NCBI GenBank assembly: GCA_045596625.1
Contig: JAZOCU010000054.1
Coordinates: 1-64,000, forward strand
Source: Firm-04 sp045596625
GTDB taxonomy: Bacteria > Bacillota > Clostridia > Oscillospirales > Ruminococcaceae
Direction: 5' to 3'
DNA: 64,000 nt
Shown here one piece after another: positions 25,498-34,908 of the stretch. The notes under the pieces are model-generated. The model saw only the letters and a program-made list of their open reading frames with translations, was not told where the DNA came from and made no database searches. A program made the translations under genes and the position numbers. How positions within the stretch are numbered: the first letter of the stretch is position 1; every line of letters begins with the position of its first letter.

Positions 25498-26919
25498 TTA
25501 TCGCAAGGCGTTTTCGATCGCTTCGAATACATGCTCCATCTGCATTCCCCGAGAACCTTTGATCAGCAGATAAACAGGTTGATCTTTTTTCATCTCCAGC
25601 AAGGTAAGCAGCGCTGCAGATAATTCTGCCTGCTGTGTAAATACTTGCGCTTTTTCTCCATAACCCTCAGCAAAATCCGCATGGTTTGGGCCATAGAACA
25701 ATGCAGCATCTACAATGGTTTTCGCAAATTCACCCAGTTCGCGATGTGCCTTTGCCGCATAATCGCCCAATTCATTCATGTTACCCAGCACAGCAACCCG
25801 ATAGGCATCGCCTGCAATGGTCTGCAGTGCAGTCAGAGAGGCTCGCATTGCTTCGGGATTAGCGTTGTAATAATCCCGTATGATCGTGCAGTTGCTAAGT
25901 GTGACCCGATCACTTCGCATCGCACCGGGTACAAAGCCGCAAAGTGCTTCAGCAGATTTGGTAAGCGGCACGCCAAGCACCAGTCCTGCTTGAATGGCAA
26001 GCAGCGCATCAGTCACATTATGCAGACCGGTCATAGGCAGCCGCACAAAAGCCGATTCTCCTTGATACTGCACCGTGAATTCCGTATGATCCGACGCTTC
26101 ACAGATATCCACTGCCTGCAACATCGCCTTCTCATTGCCGCAACGACTGATATAGCACAGATTCTCCTCTGCAACCGGCAGTTTTTCTGTCTGCGCAAGA
26201 TAGTGGTCCTCTGCTGAAACGATCAGCTTACCCCTTTGAGGATCCATCCCCTCTGTGATCTCCAGTTTGGCTCTGAAAATGTTATCCTGTGAACCAAGAT
26301 TGCCGATATGCGCTGTGCCGATGTTGGTGATAATGCTTACATCCGGCTGAGCGATTTTAGTCAGATAACGGATCTCGCCCTCATGATTCATGCCCATTTC
26401 CAAAATGGCAGCCTCTGTCCCACCCTGCATATGCAAAATGGTATAGGGCAAACCAATATGATTATTATGGTTCCCGACAGTAGCACTGGTACGATACCAT
26501 GATGAAAGTACCTTTGCAGTCATATCCTTGACCGTTGTTTTGCCGCTGCTGCCTGTGATCGCTATGACCTTGGTACCGTTCTTTTTGAGCATTTGCAAAT
26601 AGTATGCCGCAATCATGCCATACGCCTTAACGGTATCACCCACAATCAAATAAGGTGCAGCAGGCAACGGATCAGGCTGTTCCGAGAGAATACACAGTGC
26701 TGCACCCTTTTCAGCAGCCTGTGCTGCATAACGATTGCCGTTGAAGGTTTCGCCCCTGAGGGCAATAAAACAATTTCCTAGGGTGATGGTGCGGGTATCT
26801 GTACTGAATCCGTTCACCGAAAACGACGTATCAGCGCAGTTTTGCAAATCTTTTTTCAAAACGGCAGCGATCTCTGCAGCCGAAAGCGATACGTTGCTGC
26901 ATTCCTCCAGCATGAACAT
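25498..26919 (-). CDS. murF: UDP-N-acetylmuramoyl-tripeptide--D-alanyl-D-alanine ligase
   Basis: 473 aa. It adds D-Ala-D-Ala to the UDP-MurNAc tripeptide, the last cytoplasmic step of the peptidoglycan precursor. Seen: CFIALRGETFNGNRY (N-terminal domain), VIAITGSSGKTTVKDM (ATP P-loop, about 132-148), EMGMNHEGEI and the Mur ligase C-terminal RELGEFA/GSRGMQME region. The start is three bases after the ddl stop, so the two successive steps of the pathway, D-Ala-D-Ala synthesis and attachment, are translated together. Confidence 0.96.
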   Translation of the reverse strand: MFMLEECSNVSLSAAEIAAVLKKDLQNCADTSFSVNGFSTDTRTITLGNCFIALRGETFNGNRYAAQAAEKGAALCILSEQPDPLPAAPYLIVGDTVKAYGMIAAYYLQMLKKNGTKVIAITGSSGKTTVKDMTAKVLSSWYRTSATVGNHNNHIGLPYTILHMQGGTEAAILEMGMNHEGEIRYLTKIAQPDVSIITNIGTAHIGNLGSQDNIFRAKLEITEGMDPQRGKLIVSAEDHYLAQTEKLPVAEENLCYISRCGNEKAMLQAVDICEASDHTEFTVQYQGESAFVRLPMTGLHNVTDALLAIQAGLVLGVPLTKSAEALCGFVPGAMRSDRVTLSNCTIIRDYYNANPEAMRASLTALQTIAGDAYRVAVLGNMNELGDYAAKAHRELGEFAKTIVDAALFYGPNHADFAEGYGEKAQVFTQQAELSAALLTLLEMKKDQPVYLLIKGSRGMQMEHVFEAIENALR

Positions 26920-26922
26920 AGC

Positions 26923-27984
26923 TCAGTCCTCCAAAGCCAGTGCAATGACTCGCTCAATCAAATCAGAAAAAGAAACGCCATCGGCCGCAAACATTTTCGG
27001 ATACATAGAAATGGATGTAAAGCCGGGCAGTGTATTGATCTCATTGAACACCACTTCATTGCTATCGTATGTCACAAAGAAATCTACACGGGAAAGACCC
27101 TTGCAGCCCAATGCCTGATAGATCTTCACGGCCCATTCCCGTACCGATGCCATGGCAGCAGCATCAATGCGAGCAGGAATATACGGACGGGATGTTGAGG
27201 TCACATATTTTGTCTCGAAATCATAAAACTCAGCGCCGGCATCAATTTCGCCTGCAGTCGCTGCAATGGGCTCCCGATTGCCAAGCACAGCCACCTCAAT
27301 CTCCTTGCCATGAATAAATTCTTCTGCCAATACCTTTTCATCATAACGGAAGGCATATTCCAATGCCTTCAGCAATTCCTCCTCCGATCTGACCTTGGAA
27401 ACGCCCACCGATGAGCCGGTGCTGCAAGGCTTGATGAAGATCGGATAAGAAAGCGTTTTCAGAATGCTTGTGCACATTGCCTTGGCATCCTGCTGATAGG
27501 CACGGCGCAGCAGCACAAGCCACTCCGCTTGCCGCACGCCTGTCGTTCCTGCCATCAGCTTGGTTGCCGATTTATCCATGGAAGCCGCCGATGCCAGCAC
27601 GCCGCATCCTACATAGGGAATCCCGGCGATTTCAAACAAGCCTTGAATGGTGCCATCCTCGCCGTTTTCTCCATGCAGAACAGGAAACACCACATCCACT
27701 GAAACGGTTTTCAGCATCCCATCGGGCTGCATGATGCAAAGACCCATACCACGCACCGGAGAAAGAAACGCCTCACGATTTTCGGGATGCTGCTCCCAAG
27801 TGTTAGCTGCGATCTCCGCATAATCGGAACCGCCATAAAGCAGCCATTTGCCCTCCTTGGTAATACCAATGGGCAAAATACTGCGATTTTCACTGTTCAT
27901 ATGATTCAACACCGCTTCAGCGGAGCGCAGGGAAATATCATGTTCCGGCGAAACACCACCGAACAACACACAAATTGTCTGCAT
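26923..27984 (-). CDS. ddl: D-alanine--D-alanine ligase
   Basis: 353 aa, ATP-grasp enzyme that joins two D-alanines. Seen: CVLFGGVSPEHDISLRSA at the start, FPVLHGENGEDGTIQG (about 80-95), PIFIKPCSTGSSVGVSKV (ATP-grasp lysine and Gly/Ser-rich loop) and VFNEINTLPGFTSISMYPK (metal ligands). The GxNTxPG variant carries Leu (NTLPGFT). GGAGG precedes ATG 27984. murF follows at once. The upstream gene (NagA fusion) is on the same strand and separated by a hairpin; I see no strong promoter, so read-through may contribute. Confidence 0.96.
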   Translation of the reverse strand: MQTICVLFGGVSPEHDISLRSAEAVLNHMNSENRSILPIGITKEGKWLLYGGSDYAEIAANTWEQHPENREAFLSPVRGMGLCIMQPDGMLKTVSVDVVFPVLHGENGEDGTIQGLFEIAGIPYVGCGVLASAASMDKSATKLMAGTTGVRQAEWLVLLRRAYQQDAKAMCTSILKTLSYPIFIKPCSTGSSVGVSKVRSEEELLKALEYAFRYDEKVLAEEFIHGKEIEVAVLGNREPIAATAGEIDAGAEFYDFETKYVTSTSRPYIPARIDAAAMASVREWAVKIYQALGCKGLSRVDFFVTYDSNEVVFNEINTLPGFTSISMYPKMFAADGVSFSDLIERVIALALED

Positions 27985-28032
27985 AACAAACCTCCATTCC
28001 GGTAATCGCACAAATTGCACCGACACCTTGCC

Positions 28033-28073
28033 GGCAAGAAACCCCGTCATCCGTCTTCAGGATGGCGGGGTTT
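28033..28073 (-). terminator. terminator of the NagA-kinase gene
   Basis: On the minus strand AAACCCCG-CATCC (28073-28060) pairs with GGATG-CGGGGTTT (28052-28039), then CTTG. The T-tract is short. Confidence 0.6.
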
Positions 28074-28085
28074 GCGGAAATCAAT

Positions 28086-30275
28086 TCAAATACCGCTTAC
28101 AACATCACGTACAATGCGCTCCATTTCCTCGCGCTTTTCCAGCATATCCTTGGCAAGCGCAAACTGGCAGCGTGCACGCACCAGATTATGACCTTCATAA
28201 TTGGTTTTGAAATATTTATCACCGGTCAGATAATCAGTGAGGAAGCGTACACCCAGCTCAATGGTAATAGTGATCGCACCCAGTGCCATCGTGTTGATTT
28301 CATTTGCCGTGAGAGAATCGGCAGTTTTACCAATGAAGCCCTGGGCAAAAGCACGATATTTTTCCAGATCCAGAGATACCTTTGACAGATCCGGTTCATC
28401 CTCCACAGCAGTGCTTGCTGCAAAGCGTACTGCATCGCCGAAATCATGCATTGCAAGACCGGGCATAACAGTATCCAGATCAATAATGGTCAGCGGCGCA
28501 TAGGTAGTACGGTCAAAGAGCACATTATTGGTTTTTGTATCATTATGCGTTACACGCAGCGGCAGCTCACCGGCATCCAGCATTTGCTGCATCTGCGAAG
28601 CAAGCGTACGATGCTTCTTGACAAATTCGATTTCCTCCTGTACCAGACCGACTCTTCTGCACTCATCCTGTGCCACAGCCTCAAAGAACGTATCCAGACG
28701 CTTTGCGGTATTATGGAAATCGGGAATGGTTGCATACAGACGGGATGCATCGAAATCAGAAAGCTGCGTCTGGAACTCACCGAATGCCTCACCGGCACCG
28801 CGAAGCGTATCCAGATCATCACAGGAATCGAAGGTTACGGAGTTGATATAATTCTCCATACGCCAGAAGGCAGTACCATTTTCAACATAATAGTTCTTGT
28901 TATCGTAAATGGTATGATAGAAATGCAGCGCAGGCTTATTCAAACGGCGCACTTTACTGCGCAGATGCGTTGTCACCAGATCAATGTTTTCCATGATCTG
29001 CACGGGATTCTTGAATACATAGGTATTCACACGCTGCAGGATATACGATTTGACAGTACCGTCCTCCTGACGGAAATCCACACGATAGGTGGTATTGATA
29101 TTGCCGCGATTGATGATCTCATGAGCAATGAACTCGCCGTTGGTATGGAAAATAGAAGCAATCTCCTTGATCTTCTTCTTTTCCTCCATATAGCGCTTAT
29201 GGGCCTCGTTCTCCTGATGAATGAACGTACCACCGATCATCACATGAGAAAGATTCATTTGCTCATCAAGGATCAACAAATCAGCATCGGCACCCACTTC
29301 AATTCTGCCTTTGTGCGTTGCACCGATCAGATCGGCAGGAGTACGGGTTGCCATTGTCACCGCATCAGCAAAGGGAACACCAAAGGAAATCGCCTGCTTA
29401 ACACAGTTCCACAAGGTAGAAGTAGAGCCTGCGATCGCACCATCCATGGTGCGTGCTACGCTGTTTTTCACTTCAATAGGCTGACCGCCGAACTCATAGA
29501 TGCCATCGGTCAAACCGGTCGCACGCATACTGTCACTGATAATGACCATGCGCTCAGGTCCGAAGGTTTTATACAGCATCAGTACAATGGACGGATGCAA
29601 GTGGAGTCCGTCTGTAATTGCCTGCACATAGATGTTCTTTTGTACAGCAGCACCGATCGGGCCGGGATTGCGGTGATGAATACCGGGCATTGCATTGAAT
29701 GTATGGGTCAAGCACATAGCACCGGCTTCGATTGCTTCGATACAGGTATCGTAATCAGCAGCGGTATGCCCCAACGATACCACAGCGCCGCAATTCTTGA
29801 TAAAATCCATGCTGCCGGCGAGCTCCGGCGCAATGGTAACCATTTTCATATCGGGCAGGCTCTTGAATTCAGCAAGATCGGGATCCTTAATGAACTTGCC
29901 ATTCTGTGCGCCCTTATACTTCTCAGCGATATACGGACCTTCCATATGGAAGCCCAAGATCTGTGCACCGGAAACCTCACGGGATGCCTCCGTCACACGA
30001 CGAATGGATTCATAATCCATTGTCATGGTAGTCGGCAGGAAAGAAGTCGTACCATTCTGTGCCAGATAATTGCTGATCTCTTCAAAATGTGCATCCATGG
30101 TATCATAGCCGGCACAACCGTGGGTATGAATATCCACAAGACCGGGAATGACGATCATGGCATCATAGTTTTCGCCTTCAGTATCGGGAGATGCCGGTGC
30201 AATGGCAGTAATCTTGCCATTTTCAACGGTAATATCGGAAAGAACACCATTCAGTGTCAGATTCTTCAAAATCAT
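28086..30275 (-). CDS. fusion of GlcNAc-6-phosphate deacetylase (NagA) and NahK-like sugar kinase
   Basis: 729 aa in one uninterrupted frame. Residues 1-about 362 are a NagA-type amidohydrolase: DIHTHG (His50/His52), HMEGPYI, SLGHT, THTFNAM and SDSMRATG (catalytic Asp). Residues about 370-729 are an aminoglycoside phosphotransferase-fold kinase closest by motif to bifidobacterial N-acetylhexosamine 1-kinase NahK: NRGNINTTYRV, THNDTKTNNVLFD (catalytic Asp near 579) and IDLDTVMPG (metal Asp, 599/601). NagA makes glucosamine 6-phosphate from GlcNAc 6-phosphate; NahK phosphorylates GlcNAc/GalNAc at C1. Both activities on one chain would link two routes for N-acetylhexosamines. It is preceded by ROK and SDR genes on the same strand. 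I see no clear ribosome site before ATG 30275. Confidence 0.85.
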   Translation of the reverse strand: MILKNLTLNGVLSDITVENGKITAIAPASPDTEGENYDAMIVIPGLVDIHTHGCAGYDTMDAHFEEISNYLAQNGTTSFLPTTMTMDYESIRRVTEASREVSGAQILGFHMEGPYIAEKYKGAQNGKFIKDPDLAEFKSLPDMKMVTIAPELAGSMDFIKNCGAVVSLGHTAADYDTCIEAIEAGAMCLTHTFNAMPGIHHRNPGPIGAAVQKNIYVQAITDGLHLHPSIVLMLYKTFGPERMVIISDSMRATGLTDGIYEFGGQPIEVKNSVARTMDGAIAGSTSTLWNCVKQAISFGVPFADAVTMATRTPADLIGATHKGRIEVGADADLLILDEQMNLSHVMIGGTFIHQENEAHKRYMEEKKKIKEIASIFHTNGEFIAHEIINRGNINTTYRVDFRQEDGTVKSYILQRVNTYVFKNPVQIMENIDLVTTHLRSKVRRLNKPALHFYHTIYDNKNYYVENGTAFWRMENYINSVTFDSCDDLDTLRGAGEAFGEFQTQLSDFDASRLYATIPDFHNTAKRLDTFFEAVAQDECRRVGLVQEEIEFVKKHRTLASQMQQMLDAGELPLRVTHNDTKTNNVLFDRTTYAPLTIIDLDTVMPGLAMHDFGDAVRFAASTAVEDEPDLSKVSLDLEKYRAFAQGFIGKTADSLTANEINTMALGAITITIELGVRFLTDYLTGDKYFKTNYEGHNLVRARCQFALAKDMLEKREEMERIVRDVVSGI

Positions 30276-30381
30276 AAAAGCAAACCAAAGTCACGCAATC
30301 AGGCGTGATACCCTTTCATTCGTAGTATCGGCCCTGCATGGCTGCGCATAGCGGAACCGTACAGGATGCCGGTGCCGCGAT

Positions 30382-31725
30382 TTATTGCGCGGTGCTGGGA
30401 AGACTGGCTGCTGCAACAGCCTGACCGACACGGCGATCCATCTCATCGGGAAGGATAAACTGAATCTGTTCATACAATGCAGGGAATTCTGCCTTCAGCA
30501 CTTCCTTGGCACCATGGATCACCAGATCACCGCCAATACCGGAAGTCACACGACCGGAAATCTGCAAATACCGGATATCATAGAAATCGGCATAATTTGC
30601 GATCGCATAACCGAAATAGGTGCCGATGGTGCGGAAAATATCCTTCGCACCCTCATGCCCCTGCTCCAGCAGCTCCTGCACTGCCTTCAGCTTTTCAGCC
30701 AGAGTCAGTGAATCATCCAATGCAATACCCGCCTTGGGGGCAAGACGAATTACGGCATCCTGCGAGAAATATTTCACGCCGCAGCCATAATCGCCCGACC
30801 ATTCATCCACAGCGGAATCGGGATTATAGTCCACAGGCACAAATGCAAGCTCATTATGCCAGCCCGTCACATTGCCGTTGCTGTCCACATAGCCGCCTGC
30901 CTGACTCGTACCCATTGCGATACCCAGCACACCATTGACATCCAATGCCATAGATGCTGCCAGTGCAGCCACATCACCGTCATTGGCAACAGCATAGGGA
31001 ACACCCATTTTCTCCAGAACATCGACATAAACATTCTTACAGGCATCGCCCTGTGTGTCCTTCGGTACCTTCAAGAACAGATGAGAAACCATCGCACGAT
31101 TTGCTACCAAAACACCTGCCGTACTTACGCCGACCGCATCAAAGCGAGGCATTTTAGACGCAGCCAGTTCGATCGCTTCTCTGATATGCTGCTGATGATA
31201 GGAAATATCCTCAGCAAGTTTCGGCAGCCAGATCAGCTCCTGCGACCAAATGGTTTCGCCATCCACTACGGCAGCAACCTTGATATCGCTGCCGCCGGCA
31301 TCAAATCCGACACGGCAGCCACCCAGATTTCGTCCGATCGAAAGCGGACGGGCACAGCTTTCGGGCATATCCTCCATGCTGCGTTCTTCCACCTCAAAGG
31401 GACGCTCATAGGTCGTACTCCAGAAATCTACATCAAAAGCACGAATGCCTTCTTTCGTATAGGCATCCCGAATATAGCAATATACCTCATGATCGCCGGC
31501 AAGGATCACCTTCCAGCCGCCGGCACACCAGAGAATGGTTTTGATCAAGCGTTCTGCATAAAGGCAGTTTTGCGCAGTGTCATCACCGAGCATCGTATCA
31601 CGGCGATACACGAGTCCGTCCTCACGCTCAACGGCAATGGAAAACGGGCGCTTTGCGGTGCTGAGAAAATTGCGGTTAAAGTACACCGCAGGGACAAAGC
31701 TGTCATCGAGAATTGGTTTGATCAT
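30382..31725 (-). CDS. ROK-family sugar kinase-like protein
   Basis: 447 aa. After an N-terminal extension of about 130 residues of unknown fold comes an ASKHA (actin-like ATPase) domain: GCRVGFDAGGSDIKVAAV (phosphate loop 1, about 135-152), GVSTAGVL, NDGDVAALAA (catalytic-base region) and GIAMGTSQAGG. The usual ROK zinc motif CGxxGCxE is not visible; DYGCGVKYF may replace it. The substrate is probably a hexose or an amino sugar. AAAGGA lies 13 bases before the ATG. It stands between the SDR epimerase and the NagA-kinase fusion in one direction, which points to an amino-sugar or plant-sugar salvage unit. Confidence 0.75.
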   Translation of the reverse strand: MIKPILDDSFVPAVYFNRNFLSTAKRPFSIAVEREDGLVYRRDTMLGDDTAQNCLYAERLIKTILWCAGGWKVILAGDHEVYCYIRDAYTKEGIRAFDVDFWSTTYERPFEVEERSMEDMPESCARPLSIGRNLGGCRVGFDAGGSDIKVAAVVDGETIWSQELIWLPKLAEDISYHQQHIREAIELAASKMPRFDAVGVSTAGVLVANRAMVSHLFLKVPKDTQGDACKNVYVDVLEKMGVPYAVANDGDVAALAASMALDVNGVLGIAMGTSQAGGYVDSNGNVTGWHNELAFVPVDYNPDSAVDEWSGDYGCGVKYFSQDAVIRLAPKAGIALDDSLTLAEKLKAVQELLEQGHEGAKDIFRTIGTYFGYAIANYADFYDIRYLQISGRVTSGIGGDLVIHGAKEVLKAEFPALYEQIQFILPDEMDRRVGQAVAAASLPSTAQ

Positions 31726-31806
31726 TCGCGTGCAATTCCTTTCAGTTATTCAAAGGGTATGGGGCGATCGCCGCCGATATGCATCAGCAGCGATCTATGG
31801 AAAAAT

Positions 31807-32760
31807 TCACTTTGTATTCTTGATGTTCCAGCGGAACGGACAAAGTCTTGCTGCTTTACTGGTATCAAACATAAAGTTTTTGTCCATCGTTGCGAAATCC
31901 AGGAAACGATAATCCGTTCGCTCTTGCGGCGTTACGCTGCCGAACACACGCTTCAGCAGTGCATTGCCGATGCTGTTGCGCTGCAATACCGGGCCCAGAC
32001 GATGGTTTTCCTTCATAAAGGTAATAATTTCCGAAGCCATAACAAGACTGGAATCCGCAACATTATAGTTGCCGGTATACGTCAGCTCATCTGCTTGTCG
32101 CAAAAAACAAATGATGAAATCGGAAACATTATGTAGACAGCACATATGGAATCCATATTCACCGGTGCGGTATACAAACAGTGTCTTATCCTTCGGATCT
32201 GTAATACGGGACATCAAATTATCCGTAAAATCAAGAGAATACACCGGCGGGATCCGCATAATGCAGCAGATCATGGTTTTGGTGCGGGCAACATCTGCGG
32301 CAAATGCACGCTCCGCTTCGGATTTCAGCTTGCCATAATTTGTGATCGGGCGTTTGGGATCATCCTCACGAACAGGCTCACGATTTTCAGGCTGCTTGTA
32401 GACCTGCGTTGTACTGACCAGAATGAACTTCTTGATGTTCTTGCCGACAGCAAGCTTATACAAGAATTTATCACAAGCGGCACTCAAATCGATCTCTGCT
32501 TTGTCCACGATAGGGCCAAGATCATTATCCACAGTGCATGCAAGGTGGACAACATAATCGACTTCAAATTCGTCAAAAATGTCGCCGTATTTTCCTTTTT
32601 CATTTGGGGCTGCCTGGCGGAAGAAATAGTTTTCTTTTTGCGCGTTATAATCACTGGGTTTTGTGTCAACGGCAATGACTGTATTTCCTTTTTTGAGGAG
32701 ACCGGAACAAACCTTATCTCCGATCATTCCGCAGCCACCGGTAATCAAAACGGTTGCCAT
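31807..32760 (-). CDS. NAD-dependent epimerase/dehydratase (extended SDR)
   Basis: 317 aa. N-terminal nucleotide-binding TGGCGMIG (GxxGxxG form, residues about 7-14), HLACTVDN, the active-site YGKLKSEAE (YxxxK), and PPVYSLDF further on: the layout of extended short-chain dehydrogenases such as GalE-type sugar-nucleotide epimerases. The substrate is not evident. I choose ATG 32760 (AAAGGAA upstream); a GTG at 32769 is an alternative. First gene of the SDR-ROK-NagA/kinase series, with a consensus promoter. Confidence 0.8.
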   Translation of the reverse strand: MATVLITGGCGMIGDKVCSGLLKKGNTVIAVDTKPSDYNAQKENYFFRQAAPNEKGKYGDIFDEFEVDYVVHLACTVDNDLGPIVDKAEIDLSAACDKFLYKLAVGKNIKKFILVSTTQVYKQPENREPVREDDPKRPITNYGKLKSEAERAFAADVARTKTMICCIMRIPPVYSLDFTDNLMSRITDPKDKTLFVYRTGEYGFHMCCLHNVSDFIICFLRQADELTYTGNYNVADSSLVMASEIITFMKENHRLGPVLQRNSIGNALLKRVFGSVTPQERTDYRFLDFATMDKNFMFDTSKAARLCPFRWNIKNTK

Positions 32761-32835
32761 ATAAATCACGCATTCCTTTCTCTGATGAGGCTGCCTGAAT
32801 CAATTCGCAGCACTCACCCGCAATCATACAATTCT

Positions 32836-32864
32836 ATTATAACACAGCTTGCTTTGAAATGCAA
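32836..32864 (-). promoter_or_regulatory. promoter of the SDR-ROK-NagA/kinase unit
   Basis: On the minus strand TTGCAT (32864-32859), 17-base spacer, TATAAT (32841-32836). Confidence 0.8.
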
Positions 32865-32966
32865 GCAGGAGCACTAAATTTACTGTTTTTTTTCGTTTGG
32901 CACAAAAAACGGCGCATTCCGATGTGCAGATTGCATAATTTTCGTCTGTTTTTATCGAAATATCTC

Positions 32967-33425
32967 TCATTGTTTATTGCGCAGCTGCAAAAAAAAGCGG
33001 CGAAGCTGCTCCACACAAGGTTCTTCCAGCAATCCGGCCGTCACACGAGGACGATGATTGTAGGGCAGAGAAAACATTTCCTCTACCGAGCAGACCGCCC
33101 CGCCCTTCTCATCATAAGCGCCAAATACGACACGATCCAGTCGTGCATTGATGATCGCTCCGCTGCACATAGGACAAGGTTCCATGGTAACATACAATAT
33201 ACAGCCCGATAGCCGCCATGAGCCTCGTTTCTGTGCAGCCGCTTCAATTGCGATCAGCTCGGCATGTGCCAGCGGCGAATGGCTTGATTCCCGTTTGTTA
33301 TAGCCTTGCCCAAGAATCTCGCCGGTATCCCGCTGCACCACCAGTGCGCCCACCGGGATCTCTCCTGCCGCCGCAGCAAGCTCTGCCAGCCGCATGGCTT
33401 CCCGCATATAATCGAAATCGTCCAC
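32967..33425 (-). CDS. tadA: tRNA-specific adenosine deaminase
   Basis: 152 aa from GTG 33425 (an in-frame GTG at 33434 and ATG at 33407 are possible; GAGGTGA five bases before 33425 decides). It deaminates A34 to inosine in tRNA-Arg(ACG). Seen: HAELIAIEAA (zinc His and catalytic Glu, about 53-62) and MEPCPMCSGAI (zinc cysteines, about 83-93), at the usual distance. It follows the CPBP-like gene by 28 bases on the same strand. Confidence 0.95.
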   Translation of the reverse strand: MDDFDYMREAMRLAELAAAAGEIPVGALVVQRDTGEILGQGYNKRESSHSPLAHAELIAIEAAAQKRGSWRLSGCILYVTMEPCPMCSGAIINARLDRVVFGAYDEKGGAVCSVEEMFSLPYNHRPRVTAGLLEEPCVEQLRRFFLQLRNKQ

Positions 33426-33453
33426 AAAGCTCACCTCTCTTGCAAACCGAACA

Positions 33454-34590
33454 CTAATAAACCAACTGAATCAGTGCAAAGATCAACGAAATCGCAAGCC
33501 ACGGCAGCATCGTCATCGTCTCTGAAAAAATCAGCAGCTTTTTGCCGGATGGCAGATATGTATTGCGATTGGAATACAGCAGATTGTTTCGCCGTTCCAG
33601 CCAATAAAACAGAAATGCCAAACCGGATACTGCCAAAAGAATCAACAGATAGCCACCGATGGAAAGCGCTGCATCATCCTGATATACAAGGCTCAGCCGT
33701 GCATAGATCAGCGCAGCATATACTGCGCGCAATATCACGCAATTATGGAAAGAACCGCCCTTCACCAGCAAATAGCCCGAAGCGATTCCCACACAGCATT
33801 CTCCCAATCGTGCAGGCAGCGCATTGGGCAGCAAAAAGGCGATTCCGGCAACGATCAAAACCGCAAAACGATCACCAAACTGCCGCAGCACCGGCAGAAG
33901 CGTACCTCGCAGCAGCAGCTCACTGAGGATCGAAACAACCACGGCATCGAACAGGCCATAGGTCGTCATTGCAAGCGTGTTCTTATAGGAAAACAACTGT
34001 TGTGCCGCCTCTGCACCGCTATTCATTGCAAAATCCGGAATGCAATACACAGCAGCGCACAGCATCGCACCACCGATCGCTGCCACGGTCTCCGGAAATG
34101 CACGCACCGAAAACGGTACCCGCACTCTTGTCGGCAGGCGGAAATAGTGATTCAGCAGCAGCAGCGCACCGCCATATTGCAGCAGCACCACCAATGTCCG
34201 CACACCTACGACCAGCCATTGACTGCCGCCCATTGTCAGAGTCAGAAAATCAAGCCGAATATCCAATCCCAGCCGCTGCAGCATCCAGATCAAAAACGAT
34301 CCGCACAACAGATAGCATACCAGGAACAGCATCAATGCAAGTCCAATCAATTCGCTGACACGTTGAAGTGTATTCCGTTCTATGATCGCTACATCAGTAG
34401 AAGCGAAGCCCGTGCCATCCATATAGCTATGTTCTTTCTTGTTCTGCGAACAGCGATAAAGAAAGCGTGATTTTGAATTCTTACGCCATAAATGATAATC
34501 GCGGTTATATTGCACATTTCTGCTGTCATAGCAAAAATCTTCTACAACATCAATATAGTCGGCATCCCGAACCGCCACAATCTGTTCCAC
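33454..34590 (-). CDS. CPBP-like membrane protein with altered active site
   Basis: 378 aa: a cytoplasmic N-terminus of about 75 residues rich in Tyr, Asn and Asp, then about eight hydrophobic segments. The segment SELLLRGTLLPVL (about residues 220-232) matches the CPBP EExxxR helix, but the first Glu is Ser, and I do not find a convincing FxxxH motif afterwards. It is thus probably a non-proteolytic relative or a divergent member. The start is GTG 34590, with AAGGAGG eight bases upstream. tadA follows in the same direction. Confidence 0.65.
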   Translation of the reverse strand: MEQIVAVRDADYIDVVEDFCYDSRNVQYNRDYHLWRKNSKSRFLYRCSQNKKEHSYMDGTGFASTDVAIIERNTLQRVSELIGLALMLFLVCYLLCGSFLIWMLQRLGLDIRLDFLTLTMGGSQWLVVGVRTLVVLLQYGGALLLLNHYFRLPTRVRVPFSVRAFPETVAAIGGAMLCAAVYCIPDFAMNSGAEAAQQLFSYKNTLAMTTYGLFDAVVVSILSELLLRGTLLPVLRQFGDRFAVLIVAGIAFLLPNALPARLGECCVGIASGYLLVKGGSFHNCVILRAVYAALIYARLSLVYQDDAALSIGGYLLILLAVSGLAFLFYWLERRNNLLYSNRNTYLPSGKKLLIFSETMTMLPWLAISLIFALIQLVY

Positions 34591-34617
34591 AGCCTTCGCC
34601 TCCTTTCCGATAGTTTC

Positions 34618-34908
34618 TCATTCTTATTCTATCAAAAGCCTCTGGGAAAAGAAGTTGCTTTTCGTAAATAAAATATGAACAAATTGTAAATAAGTCACTT
34701 CATATTGATTTTATTTCCATCACTGCACTTTTCTGCCGAATCTATGCACAAAAACGGATCCCGCACAAATGTCCCGCTCTCTCAAAACGGGATATCGTAA
34801 GCCCAAACAGAAAAGGCGATACCCATGCAGCCATCGCCGATCCATAATTTATCCTTGTTGTTGCAAAAGCTGATTCAACACCGCGTAAATGTCATCTGCA
34901 TGATACCC
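34618..34908. other. unexplained intergenic stretch, possible small RNA
   Basis: About 290 bases without a recognisable gene. It contains GGCGAT/ATCGCC (34816-34840 region) and CCCG/CGGG pairings and ends exactly at a very strong plus-strand terminator that belongs to no annotated gene. A 31-codon frame (34825-34920) is present but has only a weak ribosome site. A small RNA or small peptide gene is possible. Confidence 0.3.

Noticed and set aside
28446..30308. Long plus-strand frame opposite the NagA-kinase gene
   Set aside because: It is antisense to two clear enzyme domains with intact motifs; its His/Ile-rich translation is a codon-bias shadow.
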